From NCBI GenBank assembly GCA_963707835.1, contig CAVPRI010000001.1:806001-870000 (forward strand): a stretch of DNA of 64,000 bases, written 5' to 3'. A program made the position numbers and the translations under genes. This DNA comes from Bog-473 sp963707835 (lineage in GTDB: Bacteria; Actinomycetota; Acidimicrobiia; Acidimicrobiales; RAAP-2). The notes beneath the pieces were generated by a model. That model was not told where the DNA came from and did no database searches. It was given only the letters and a program-made list of their open reading frames with translations. This document shows positions 52,046 through 61,038 of the stretch, piece after piece; the stretch's first letter is position 1; every line of letters begins with the position of its first letter.

Positions 52046-52984
52046 ATGGGCGTTCAGACCGCAAGGGGACCTATCCCGACTGAAGCGCTGGGCTTCACAC
52101 TGATGCACGAGCACGTGTTCACGTCGACTCCGGGCCTGAAAGAGGCGTATCCGCAAATCTTCGACCGAGAAGCAGTTCTCGAGCAGATCGTCGGATTCCT
52201 GACCGAAGCAAAGATGAGCGGCGTGTCGACTGTGGTCGAACCGACCCCGTTCGACATGGGTCGTGACGTGGAGATCGTTGCGGAAGCTTCAAGTCGAAGC
52301 GGGGTCCATGTCGTGGTCTCTACAGGGTTCTTCGATGTTCCAATGTACTTCCTCGCAACGAAATCGGTGGACGAAGCCGCCGATATCCTCGAGCGGGATA
52401 TCGTCGACGGCGTTGGTCACACGGGGATCCGGGTCGGGATGCTCAAGGCCCGGATTGAAGAGTCGCTGAACAGTGAGTATGAGTACTCGTTGCGTGTGTG
52501 CGCCAGACTTCAGCGTCGCACGGGCTTGCCCCTCACCGTGCATACCTCTTCACAACACCGGACCGGTGAGCTTGCCTGTTCCCTGCTCGAAGAAGAGGGG
52601 GTCGATCCGACTCGCGTCGTCATCGGCCATGCCGGTGACTCCGCGAATCTTGGGTATTTGCGGGGAATCCTCGACCGAGGTTTCGTGATCGGAATGGACC
52701 GGTTTGGGTTGAGCCCGCCGCTGGGCATCGACGATCGCGTCCAGGTGGTGGCAATGCTTTGCGACGAAGGGTACGCCGGGCAAATGATCCTCTCTCACGA
52801 CTGCTCGTGTTACTCCGACAAGCTCACCCCAGCAGTCTTTGCGTCGCTTGGCGGCGGTGGGCCGTGGAGCCTGACCACCGTTCCCGATCTCGTGCTTCCG
52901 GCACTGCGCGCCGCGAATGTCTCCGACAAAGCAATAGAGGAAATGACGCGAGAAGTTCCAGCCCGCCTGCTCAATGTGGGTTGA
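52046..52984 (+). CDS. phosphotriesterase-family metallohydrolase (lactonase-like)
   Basis: This 312-aa TIM-barrel hydrolase has the complete two-metal site of the family: MHEHVF (H-x-H), a lysine in VGMLKARIEE as the carbamylated bridge, VHTSS, VIGHAGDS, and the aspartate in ILSHDCSCYSDK. Members cut lactones, phosphotriesters or amides. It is upstream of NTF2/SnoaL protein C by 35 nt and a GMC oxidase, so the three may form one operon for a lactone-forming oxidation and ring opening. GAGGTGG precedes ATG 52046. Confidence 0.92.
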   Translation: MGVQTARGPIPTEALGFTLMHEHVFTSTPGLKEAYPQIFDREAVLEQIVGFLTEAKMSGVSTVVEPTPFDMGRDVEIVAEASSRSGVHVVVSTGFFDVPMYFLATKSVDEAADILERDIVDGVGHTGIRVGMLKARIEESLNSEYEYSLRVCARLQRRTGLPLTVHTSSQHRTGELACSLLEEEGVDPTRVVIGHAGDSANLGYLRGILDRGFVIGMDRFGLSPPLGIDDRVQVVAMLCDEGYAGQMILSHDCSCYSDKLTPAVFASLGGGGPWSLTTVPDLVLPALRAANVSDKAIEEMTREVPARLLNVG

Positions 52985-53019
52985 AGAACGGTTAGTGTCG
53001 GCGAGGGGAGGAGGGACAG

Positions 53020-53436
53020 GTGGCGACCAGCAGCAGGCGCAACGTCGTGGTCGATGAGCTTGCTATTCGCAATCTCGTTGGGCAATTGGCGCAGTTTTCG
53101 GACGACGGTGAACTGGACGAGTACATCGAACTCGTGACCGAGGACGCCGTGATCGAATCAGGGAACGGCGAACGACGTGGCCGACCCCAGATTCTGCAAG
53201 TGGCCAAGGACCGGCTGGAATCGGGTATGAGCGGACGTGGCACGTCGCGCCACGTCGTGACGAACACCATCGTGGAGATCGACGACGACACGACGGCCTC
53301 CGCCAGATCGTACTTCCTGTTCATTCGTGACTCCGCCACGAACCCGACGGTGCAATACGTCGGTCGATACCACGACGAATTCCGGCACGCTGACGGGACG
53401 TGGCGCTTGGCTCGTCGACAGATCTCCATCGGATGA
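53020..53436 (+). CDS. NTF2/SnoaL-like protein C
   Basis: This 138-aa protein has ELAIRNLVGQLAQFSDDGEL, YIELVTEDAVIES, SRHVVTNTIVEIDDDTTA and DGTWRLARRQISIG, the full SnoaL-4 fold. GAGGGGAGGAGGGACAG precedes GTG 53020, a strong site. It lies between the phosphotriesterase-like gene and the GMC oxidase gene on the same strand (35 and 110 nt away), so operon membership is likely. Confidence 0.84.
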   Translation: MATSSRRNVVVDELAIRNLVGQLAQFSDDGELDEYIELVTEDAVIESGNGERRGRPQILQVAKDRLESGMSGRGTSRHVVTNTIVEIDDDTTASARSYFLFIRDSATNPTVQYVGRYHDEFRHADGTWRLARRQISIG

Positions 53437-53546
53437 GCCGTGACCTGCCGCGGCGCTGAACCCGTTCCCATGCTCAGGTACGCCCCACAGAATGGGCTGA
53501 CTCAATGTCAACGACGCGAAGCCCTCGGCCCGCGGGATGAGGTCAC

Positions 53547-55154
53547 GTGAGCCGGGACGTCGACACCTTCGATGTCATTGTGGTGGGGTCGGGGTCTTCG
53601 GGCGGTGCGCTCGCCGGACGCCTGAGCTCCGAATCCGCACGTCGTGTCCTCGTTCTCGAGGCCGGACCGGTGTACCGTTCCATCGCCGATATGCCCCAAG
53701 AGCTGTTGATCCCGGTGAGCGCCGCCGCAGCCGGACCTGGGAACCCGCACAACTGGGCCTTGCCTGCTGAGATCCGCCCTGGTCTCACGTACCCCTATCC
53801 GCGTGGGAAATGCATCGGCGGATCAAGCTCAATCAACGGGTGTTACTTCATCCGTGGCACGAAGGAGGACTTCGACGTCTGGGCGGCGCTTGGAAACGAC
53901 CTGTGGTCGTACGACGAGGTGCTTCCTTTCTTTCGTCGGGGCGAGGCCGACCAGGACTTCAGTGGCGAATTCCACGGGACGAACGGTCCGATTCCGGTTC
54001 GGCGTGAACCACTTGACCTGTCGCCTCAGTTCACCTCAGCGTTCACAGAAGCGTGCCTGGCATCGGGTTTCCCAGAAGCACCCGACAAGAACGCGCCGAC
54101 CAATGACGGTGTGGGGCCGGTTCCGCTCAATATCCAAGACGGTCATCGCGTTGGCACTGCCCTCGGTTACCTCATCCCCGCAATGGCACGTCCCAACCTC
54201 CGAGTCCTGGGCGACGCCGTTGTGCAACGCATCCTCTTCGAAGGCACCCGGGCCGTTGGTGTCGAGGCCCTTGTCGGTGGTGCACCTGTCAGATTCGAGG
54301 GCGCGGAGATCGTGGTTTCCGCCGGCGCGCTCAAATCGCCTCAGCTCTTGATGCTCTCCGGGATAGGGCCAGCCGACCACCTCCGGGGACACGACATCCC
54401 CGTGGTGGCCGATATCCCTGCGGTGGGCCAGAACCTCATGGACCATTCGGTCGTCCACGTGTCCTGGGACTCGAGCATCGACCTGCCCAATGCGCTCGAC
54501 CGCGGCGCGGCCACCTCATTGCTCAACTGGAAGGGCACGCACTCGGAGCTTGAAATATTGCCCTTCGTGCGCAAGAGTGGCGAGCTCCTCAGCGCCCGTG
54601 ACGTCCTCAAGCGGCCGATCAGCGCGGTGCGGGCGTTGCGGGGAACATCCGCTCGAGCCGTCGTGCGCCAGATTCGCGGCCTTCACCATGCGGTGGTGAT
54701 CATGTCGGTCATGCAGGCGCAGAGCCGCGGCACCGTCACGTTGCGCTCGAGCGATCCGGGCGAGTCGCCAATCCTCCAGTGGAACCTTTGCTCGGCCCAG
54801 GCCGATCGTGAGAGCTTCCGCGAGGCGACCCGGGTGCTGTGGGACCTGTTCAAATCGCCGACCATGAAAAGGATAAACCCAAGTCTGGTGGGGTTTTCCA
54901 AGAACATGGTTGGGGACGACTCGGCGATCGACCAGTATGTATGGAACCACCTCGCAACCGGTCACCCAGCGGGAACGTGCCGCATGGGCCCACCTTCTGA
55001 CGACAATGCGGTGGTCGACCAGGAGCTATGCGTCCGCGGAATCGAAGGCCTGCGCGTGTGCGACACCTCGGTCTTCCCTTCGATGCCATCACGCGGACCG
55101 AATGCCACGGCGATGATGCTCGGTGAGCGCCTCGCCGAACTGCTGAGTCGGTGA
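53547..55154 (+). CDS. GMC-family FAD oxidoreductase
   Basis: This 535-aa flavoprotein has the FAD loop DVIVVGSGSSGGALAGRLS, the GMC signature 1 region PRGKCIGGSSSINGC, signature 2 VVSAGALKSPQLLMLSGIGP, and C-terminal HPAGTCRMG with the catalytic histidine, then GPNATAMMLGERLAEL. It is related to choline dehydrogenase and alcohol oxidases. There is no signal peptide. GTG 53547 follows GAGGTCAC. It would oxidise an alcohol made by the upstream hydrolases or oxygenases. NTF2/SnoaL protein D is 133 nt downstream. Confidence 0.94.
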   Translation: MSRDVDTFDVIVVGSGSSGGALAGRLSSESARRVLVLEAGPVYRSIADMPQELLIPVSAAAAGPGNPHNWALPAEIRPGLTYPYPRGKCIGGSSSINGCYFIRGTKEDFDVWAALGNDLWSYDEVLPFFRRGEADQDFSGEFHGTNGPIPVRREPLDLSPQFTSAFTEACLASGFPEAPDKNAPTNDGVGPVPLNIQDGHRVGTALGYLIPAMARPNLRVLGDAVVQRILFEGTRAVGVEALVGGAPVRFEGAEIVVSAGALKSPQLLMLSGIGPADHLRGHDIPVVADIPAVGQNLMDHSVVHVSWDSSIDLPNALDRGAATSLLNWKGTHSELEILPFVRKSGELLSARDVLKRPISAVRALRGTSARAVVRQIRGLHHAVVIMSVMQAQSRGTVTLRSSDPGESPILQWNLCSAQADRESFREATRVLWDLFKSPTMKRINPSLVGFSKNMVGDDSAIDQYVWNHLATGHPAGTCRMGPPSDDNAVVDQELCVRGIEGLRVCDTSVFPSMPSRGPNATAMMLGERLAELLSR

Positions 55155-55287
55155 GCACAGGTGCGGGCCAGTCGGATGAGTCCGGCAGCACGGATCGCTC
55201 GCTTCAGCCGGATCAGTCCAGGGCGGCCATTCGGTCGCGGAACAGCCAGACTGGCTGCTGAGCACCCGAGACCAACGGGGAGGGCGC

Positions 55288-55743
55288 ATGGATATCGATG
55301 AGATGCGTGAAGTGATCAAGATCCACGGGATAGGCGAGCTGACGCGAGATTGGGACATGGTGCTCAGCACGATGACCGAGGACTGCGTCTACCGCTTCTA
55401 CCCCTACCGCATACAGGTCTCGGGCACGCCGTCGATTGTGGAACTGTGGTCGCGGTTCTTCACTCCGGAGGGGCCGTTGCCGTGTTTCGATGTGTCGAAT
55501 CGTCTCCCCGACGGTGCTGAGATGACCGAGTACGCCAACAGTGATTCGTTCCTCCGGGTGGCGTCGTCGGCATTCGTCGATCCCGAAGGGGTTCGTCAGG
55601 GCATGACGCATATAACACGCTTCGAATTTCGCGAGCATCTCGTGGCACGAGAGACGGTCTTCTTGGACGCCACCTTCATGCGATGGACCGACAAGGTGTT
55701 CGACGCCCAGTTCCGTTCGCTTCCCGGCGTCGTGCAACTCTGA
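55288..55743 (+). CDS. NTF2/SnoaL-like protein D
   Basis: This 151-aa protein has MREVIKIHGIGELTRDWDMV, LSTMTEDCVYRFYPYRI and a final FDAQFRSLPGV; SnoaL-like by length and pattern. GGGGAGGGC precedes ATG 55288. It is the fifth NTF2-type gene of the window and follows the GMC oxidase. It converges with the SDR at 55851, 107 bp away. No catalytic residue is assignable. Confidence 0.8.
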   Translation: MDIDEMREVIKIHGIGELTRDWDMVLSTMTEDCVYRFYPYRIQVSGTPSIVELWSRFFTPEGPLPCFDVSNRLPDGAEMTEYANSDSFLRVASSAFVDPEGVRQGMTHITRFEFREHLVARETVFLDATFMRWTDKVFDAQFRSLPGVVQL

Positions 55744-55850
55744 GTCAAGCCACGATTGTCGGAGCAACCATGGGCTGGCAGGTAGCAGCCGTTACGGCCT
55801 TGTCCGAATCGACTCAGAGGGGCAGCTGGCGGAGACTGCCGTCGACCCGC

Positions 55851-56807
55851 CTACGTGCTCGATGCGTTCCTGCGAGCGATCCTCTCGGTCAGGGCGCGGA
55901 TCTCCTCGTGCACGGAGTCTGGAACGGTGAACACGCTGAGGTCCCGGATCTGCGTGAGGTGGTCCGAGATGTCCTCGGCATCGGGCACTTCGCCGGCGTC
56001 ACTCAGCCACCCGTCCGACACACCGGTGAAGACCCGGGCGTAGCGGCCGCCGCCCACCGAAAAGGCCTCGCCGTTCACTGTGCATTCCCGGCTCGCCAGG
56101 AAGGTTGGCATGCCGATCACGCGCTCGGGAGTCGAGTCCGGCGGATGTGCGGCGCCCCCATGGCCCGACTTGAACTCCTCCATGAACTCGGCGGACGGGG
56201 TCGGCTGGTAGCGCTTTCCGCCCTGGGCCATCGGCAGGAGACAGTTCGTGAGGATGCCGTGTTCAGCGCCCTCGAGCGCGAGCGCCCTGCTGAGTCCGAG
56301 AAGACCGGCCTTGGCCGCCGCGTAGTTCGCGCCCCAGCGACGACCGAACGCACCAGCCCCGGAACTGCACAGCACAATCCTTCCGTATCCCTTTGCCTGC
56401 AGGATCGGCCATAGAGGCTGTGTGACGAAGAACGCGCCGCGCAGATGAACGTCGAGGACCGGGTCCAGTTGGTCGTGGGTCATGTCCTGCATCAAGACGT
56501 GGCGCCAGTCGCCCGCGTAGTGGAGGAGAGCGTCGACGGACCCGAAGGTGTCGAGCGCTCGCTCGACGAGGGCTCGGCCGCCATCGGGTGTCACGATGGA
56601 GTCATACGACGCGATGGCACGGCCGCCCTCCGCTTGTATCTCCGCGACGACCTCGTCGGCCAACGGCCCATCGGGCATCCCAATCCCCCCGATGTCGTTC
56701 ACCACTACGGCGGCACCACGGCGTGCAAGATCGATCGCCTGGGCGCGGCCGAGCCCACCACCCCCTCCGGTGATCACGACAACCTGCCCCTCAAAGGAGA
56801 TCCTCAT
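55851..56807 (-). CDS. SDR-family oxidoreductase (HSD17B4-like)
   Basis: This 318-aa short-chain dehydrogenase has VVVITGGGGGLGRAQAIDLA, VNDIGG (NAD preference), the catalytic Ser in VLCSSGAGAFG and YAAAK. It keeps a C-terminal extension past 270 (SVHEEIRALTERIARR) and resembles the dehydrogenase half of peroxisomal multifunctional enzyme 2, which oxidises 3-hydroxyacyl-CoA; that role is inference. ATG 56807 is preferred to GTG/ATG 56840 because GGGAG lies before it. It is divergent from TauD paralogue 3 across 190 bp. Confidence 0.9.
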   Translation of the reverse strand: MRISFEGQVVVITGGGGGLGRAQAIDLARRGAAVVVNDIGGIGMPDGPLADEVVAEIQAEGGRAIASYDSIVTPDGGRALVERALDTFGSVDALLHYAGDWRHVLMQDMTHDQLDPVLDVHLRGAFFVTQPLWPILQAKGYGRIVLCSSGAGAFGRRWGANYAAAKAGLLGLSRALALEGAEHGILTNCLLPMAQGGKRYQPTPSAEFMEEFKSGHGGAAHPPDSTPERVIGMPTFLASRECTVNGEAFSVGGGRYARVFTGVSDGWLSDAGEVPDAEDISDHLTQIRDLSVFTVPDSVHEEIRALTERIARRNASST

Positions 56808-56997
56808 TTTGCCGCTCCCATGACTGCTGCGCTCCGCCACGGCACCCGGCGAACCTACCAGGTGCCACTATGTTCGCCCTTGGTTGTGACCACCGGGTTC
56901 GACTATTTCGGGTCTCTGGGGCCGGATGGTGGAGGAGGTTGGGTATGGGAACTCCAGTGGCCAAACGGTGTAGTTTTCTGTCGGACAGGAGGTCGAA

Positions 56998-57867
56998 ATG
57001 GCGAAAATCGAGATGAGCGATCTCGACGCGCCGTACGGCACCGAGGTCCGCGGTTTTGACCTCAGGGTGCCGCCTGACGATGAGGTGTGGGCGTTGCTGC
57101 GGCACACCCTCGACGATCGAGGGCTCCTGCTGTTCCGGGATCTGGACCTGCCCTTCACCGACCAGCAGGCGATCGTCGATCGCCTGCTCGGTGCAGAGGA
57201 CTCGCTGGATACGATGCCCGAGGAGCTGCGGGGCGGAAATTTCGTCTCGAACCGTCTCCGGGATGCCACCAGCGCAACGGGGCGCCTCTACTTTCACACC
57301 GACGCCATGTGGTCAGACCAGCGATTCGAGCTCGTTTCGCTCTACGCCGTCGACGTCGCCCCCGACGCCGCGCCGACTGTGTTCGCGAGCATGGACACCG
57401 CATGGCAGTCGCTTCCCGACGATCTGCGCCGACGCGTCGAAGGGCTCAACGCCGTGCAGGGTGAAGGCCAGCGGGTGCATGCGGAGATCACAGGTGAGGA
57501 TTTCGCGTCGAACGAAGGCGAGGGCGGACGGAGCCGAGTGACACCGATCGTCTTGCAGCATCCGCGCACGGGCCGCGCACTCCTCTACGTCAGTGAGCAG
57601 CAGTCGCGCTCGGTCGTCGAGATGCCAGGTGCAGAAGGAGAGGAACTGCTCCAAGAGCTCTTCGCCCATCTCTACACGAACGCCAACGTGGTCCATCACC
57701 AGTGGTCCAAGGGCGACCTGGCTGCTTGGGACAACTTGGCCGTCCAACACGGCCGACCGAACGTGCAGCTCGACAGCCCCACTCGCACCCTGCGGCGGGC
57801 GACGGTCCCCCCGCCGTGGCTGTGGCGCCTCGTCTACGATGCACGCCTCGCTGGGACCGACCGCTGA
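56998..57867 (+). CDS. TauD/TfdA-family Fe(II)/2-oxoglutarate dioxygenase (paralogue 3)
   Basis: This 289-aa dioxygenase has the triad H100, D102 (YFHTDAMW) and H251 (NLAVQHGR), and R263 or R266 in PTRTLRRA. It shares APTVFAS, WDNLAVQH and the general length with paralogues 1 and 2. GACAGGAGGTC precedes ATG 56998, a very good ribosome site. It is the last catabolic gene before the aminoacyl-carrier operon, with which it converges (122 bp between the stops). Confidence 0.92.
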   Translation: MAKIEMSDLDAPYGTEVRGFDLRVPPDDEVWALLRHTLDDRGLLLFRDLDLPFTDQQAIVDRLLGAEDSLDTMPEELRGGNFVSNRLRDATSATGRLYFHTDAMWSDQRFELVSLYAVDVAPDAAPTVFASMDTAWQSLPDDLRRRVEGLNAVQGEGQRVHAEITGEDFASNEGEGGRSRVTPIVLQHPRTGRALLYVSEQQSRSVVEMPGAEGEELLQELFAHLYTNANVVHHQWSKGDLAAWDNLAVQHGRPNVQLDSPTRTLRRATVPPPWLWRLVYDARLAGTDR

Positions 57868-57989
57868 ACGCCGTTACCGGCTGCAGGTTCGGGTCAGGCA
57901 CTCGATCTCGGAACCCGATCTGGTGAGGGCTGCAGACCGGGAACGGCGAGCGCCAGGACGCGTCGGGTATGCGTCCTCTTCTGATGCGG

Positions 57990-59783
57990 TCAGTGGAGCG
58001 GGTGCACCGACTCGGCTCCTTGTAGCTGGTCGATCCGAGGCTCGACGTGTTGGACGGGCCCTCGCGGTGGCGGAGCCATATCCCGCACGTGGTCCTCGAC
58101 GAGGTGGGCAACCGCGGAACGAGCCATGGAGGAGTAGAGGCTGTGATCCTCGCGGGGCGAGCGGCGGATCTGCAATGTTCCGTTGGCTTGAAGTCTGCGA
58201 AGCCGGTGCGGGCCCACGGTCGTGAACTGCATCAGCTCCGCCTCGGTGACGAAGAGCATCGCCGAGGTCCCCCGCTCCGCGAGCCACTCCAAACCTCGCA
58301 CGGCACTGCGCTGCACGCCGATGCGGTCGAGTGCGTTCCATATCGAGGAGGGAAGACTGCGCAGCATCCGGCGGGTCGTCTCGTGCCCTTGCATGAACCG
58401 AATGACGGTGCCGGTGGGATAGGCCGCGGAACGGCGGGGATCAACGGCGGACAGGCGGTGATCCGGGGCTCGGAGCGGGTCGTACCGACCCAGCTGGATC
58501 TCGGGAGGGGTGAATGCGAGGACCGGGTTTATGAGGCAGAGTGTCTCCACTCGCGAGGCAAGGGCGGCTTCCACCGCGCCATAGCCACCCGAGCACAGGC
58601 CCACCAGGGCGATGGGGCTGCCGTCGCTGCCCAGATCCCGGCAGACGTCGATCACGTCCTCGATGTCCTCCGGGCGGTAGAGGCCGGGATCCTGGCCTGT
58701 GGAACCAGGGCTGTCCCCGACTCCCCGGAAGTCGAAGCGGATGGCACGCGCGCCGCTCGCGGCGAGCGATCGGGAGAGTTCGGTCCACATCCGTCCCGGT
58801 CCGAAACGGGGCTCGGTCGCGACGCCCAGGAACACGACGGTGCGGTCGGCGATCCGGGTGACTGGCTCGGCCACGACTGCCAGGAGCTTGGAGGGGCCGA
58901 AGTGGTCGATACGTTCACGGACGGGCCCATCGCCTCCGGGCCCTCCCTCCAGGACGAGCATCTCCGCCAGCGCGGCATCGAGCAGTGGGCGCCGTTCCTG
59001 CGGAAGGTGATCGTCGAGCCAGCCGGAGATCCGATCAACCGTCCCCACGGGAGTCGGGACAGACAGCGCGTCGAGATCGACGAACTCGGCTTGGCCCTCC
59101 AACTCGATCACGTCGGTCGCCTCGGGTGGATCGTCCAGTGCGCCGCTCTGTGGCCGTACCAGTAGCAGGGCGGGTCGGTCGCTGGGCGTGGGGAGAACAC
59201 GTCGGAGCCTCCCGAGGTCGGCGGCCGCCGCCCTGTCGTAGGCGAAGCCCAGTGTCTCGATGACATCGAGATCGTTCCGGTCTTCCCATGGCCCGAACAC
59301 CATGCTGAACGCCGCCTGCTGTTCGCGCAGGAAGGCCCTGCCGGCGACGGGATCCCACATGACCAGGGGCCCGATTCGGTCGTCTTGTGCAGCCAGCTCA
59401 GCGGCCAGGGAGGCGCCGATGCGCATGCCGACCAGCGCGACGTGTTCCACGCCGAGGGCGGCGACGAGATCGACGGCGGCGCCGACATCGGCCGTCCAAT
59501 CGGCGACGGGAGTCGCGCTGGGACCACCGGCGGAGTCGCCGGTGCCCGAATAGTCGAAGCGGCATACGAGGAAGTCGAGCGTGACGAGCTGCTCGGCGAG
59601 CCTCCGTAGCCCCCAATAGGTGATCAGGTGTTCCTGTCCGATCGGCGGGCAGATGACCACGCCGGCCCTAGCATCCCCGCTCCGAGGGACATGGAGCCGT
59701 CCTGCGAGACGGCGCGACGAGGGCCCGAACCAGCAGTGGCGTGGCGCGCTTTCAGCCACGTCGCTCAGAGGTCGAGCTGGCAT
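57990..59783 (-). CDS. tandem alpha/beta-hydrolase-fold protein
   Basis: This 597-aa protein holds two alpha/beta hydrolase domains. The first (about 15-265) has VCRFDYSGTGDSAG and an elbow GMRIG where serine is replaced by arginine. The second (about 300-560) has IRFDFRGVGDSPG and an elbow GLCSGG with cysteine at the nucleophile place. Both resemble exosortase-A-associated hydrolases. It is the last gene of the carrier-protein operon and overlaps the ligase gene by 19 nt. It may release or transfer the acyl group from the carrier (second domain, Cys nucleophile) while domain 1 is structural. This is inference. Confidence 0.82.
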   Translation of the reverse strand: MPARPLSDVAESAPRHCWFGPSSRRLAGRLHVPRSGDARAGVVICPPIGQEHLITYWGLRRLAEQLVTLDFLVCRFDYSGTGDSAGGPSATPVADWTADVGAAVDLVAALGVEHVALVGMRIGASLAAELAAQDDRIGPLVMWDPVAGRAFLREQQAAFSMVFGPWEDRNDLDVIETLGFAYDRAAAADLGRLRRVLPTPSDRPALLLVRPQSGALDDPPEATDVIELEGQAEFVDLDALSVPTPVGTVDRISGWLDDHLPQERRPLLDAALAEMLVLEGGPGGDGPVRERIDHFGPSKLLAVVAEPVTRIADRTVVFLGVATEPRFGPGRMWTELSRSLAASGARAIRFDFRGVGDSPGSTGQDPGLYRPEDIEDVIDVCRDLGSDGSPIALVGLCSGGYGAVEAALASRVETLCLINPVLAFTPPEIQLGRYDPLRAPDHRLSAVDPRRSAAYPTGTVIRFMQGHETTRRMLRSLPSSIWNALDRIGVQRSAVRGLEWLAERGTSAMLFVTEAELMQFTTVGPHRLRRLQANGTLQIRRSPREDHSLYSSMARSAVAHLVEDHVRDMAPPPRGPVQHVEPRIDQLQGAESVHPLH

Positions 59784-60664
59784 CGGATCACCTCCGGCCA
59801 GGCGGCCGGGTCGAGGCCGTGGACGTGAAGCAGGGCAAGGGTGATTCGCTCGAGACCGAACCCGATGCAGGCGCTGTGGGCGACCGCGCCGGCGGAGTCG
59901 ACGATCCCGAACGCCTCGGCGAAGTGGTCCAAGTGGATGTTTCCCGACGCCACCGCCCGGGTGCCGTCGGTACCGGTAGCGGCGAGCAGTTCAATCTTCT
60001 GCTTGCCTGCCTCCTGGTTGGCAGTGAGCAGCCTCCCGGCGCGCCCGAAGAATGGGTCGTGAGCAATGACCCGACGTGCCTCGATCCCCAAGGATTCCAG
60101 GAGCGCCTCGGCTCGATCCAGCCAGAGATCCCGGTGCTCGACAGCATTCTCCGGTTCGCCGACGTAGACGTACTCGTACTGTCGGAACGACTGGAGGCGG
60201 GCCGGATCCTCGGATGGCTCGTGGCGGAACACGTACCCGAGGAGCCCGTACCGCTGGCCGCCAGGAGGCAACGGGCTCGGGCACGTCGGGTAGAGCGGAT
60301 GGCAGACCGCTGAGCACAGGGCCACGCCGCTCGGGGTCAGCGTCGCCGCCCAGTCTCCGCCGTTCTCGACCATCTCCAGGAGCTCGAGGTGCCCGCGCTC
60401 GCCGCCGAGGAATGAGTCGACGGAGCCGATGAGGTGCGGAAAGGAATGCACATAGCCCGTGCGCTCCAAGGCCGGCGTCGGCATGACCGGCGGAAAGGTC
60501 CGCCGCTCGACCGGCTCGGCCGACGTGCGCACGATGCTGCTTGTCAAGCCGGCAACCACGTCCTCGAACGCGCCTGACCATCCGCAGATACCGTCCATCC
60601 CGGACGGGATCAAGAGGCCGGCTTCCACCAGTCGGCGTCGGTCGCTCGTCGCCGGTGAGCTCAT
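59765..60664 (-). CDS. amino acid:[carrier protein] ligase (class II synthetase-like)
   Basis: This 299-aa protein is a shortened seryl-tRNA-synthetase relative without the tRNA-binding arm. The motif-2 region reads YGLLGYVFRHEPSEDPARLQ and the motif-3 region CIGFGLERITLALL. Cysteines in ALCSAVC and the CIGFG cysteine, with a glutamate near YEYVYVGEP, fit the zinc site of the family described from Bradyrhizobium and Agrobacterium, which loads glycine or alanine onto a carrier protein instead of tRNA. It starts at ATG 60664 by a 4-nt ATGA overlap with the AcpS-like gene. Substrate by analogy: a small amino acid. Confidence 0.9.
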   Translation of the reverse strand: MSSPATSDRRRLVEAGLLIPSGMDGICGWSGAFEDVVAGLTSSIVRTSAEPVERRTFPPVMPTPALERTGYVHSFPHLIGSVDSFLGGERGHLELLEMVENGGDWAATLTPSGVALCSAVCHPLYPTCPSPLPPGGQRYGLLGYVFRHEPSEDPARLQSFRQYEYVYVGEPENAVEHRDLWLDRAEALLESLGIEARRVIAHDPFFGRAGRLLTANQEAGKQKIELLAATGTDGTRAVASGNIHLDHFAEAFGIVDSAGAVAHSACIGFGLERITLALLHVHGLDPAAWPEVIRCQLDL

Positions 60665-61038
60665 CGGGCGACCACCACAGCCGCGGCCATCGGCCCGTGA
60701 TGGCTGATCGACACGGACAACTCCGAGAACCCGCGTTCTTCGGCCAGAGCGGACACCACGCCGTGCAGTTCCAACCGGGGGGCTCCGCCTTCATCCCGGC
60801 AGAGCTCGATGTCGAGCCATCCCACGCCGCCGCCGACGGGTCGCAGTGCCTTGACCGTCGCCTCCTTGGCGGCGAACCGGGCCGCCAAGGAGGCAGCCTG
60901 ACTTGCCGGTGAGCCGGTGCAGTCGGCCAGCTCCGCAGCGGTGTAGACCCGGTGCAGATAGTGGTCGCCAAAGGCGGCGAGGGCGTCGGCGACGTCCTGC
61001 ACCGCCATGAGGTCGACGCCCACGCTCAGACTGGTCAC
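60661..61038 (-). CDS. AcpS-type 4'-phosphopantetheinyl transferase
   Basis: This 125-aa enzyme has the two AcpS motifs, GVDLMAVQDV (magnesium aspartate) and RFAAKEATVKAL. It transfers phosphopantetheine from CoA to the carrier serine. GTG 61038 overlaps the last base of the flavoprotein stop (TAGTG). A dedicated transferase inside this operon implies that the carrier at 62194-62439 needs its own activation. Length matches the family. Confidence 0.92.
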   Translation of the reverse strand: MTSLSVGVDLMAVQDVADALAAFGDHYLHRVYTAAELADCTGSPASQAASLAARFAAKEATVKALRPVGGGVGWLDIELCRDEGGAPRLELHGVVSALAEERGFSELSVSISHHGPMAAAVVVAR

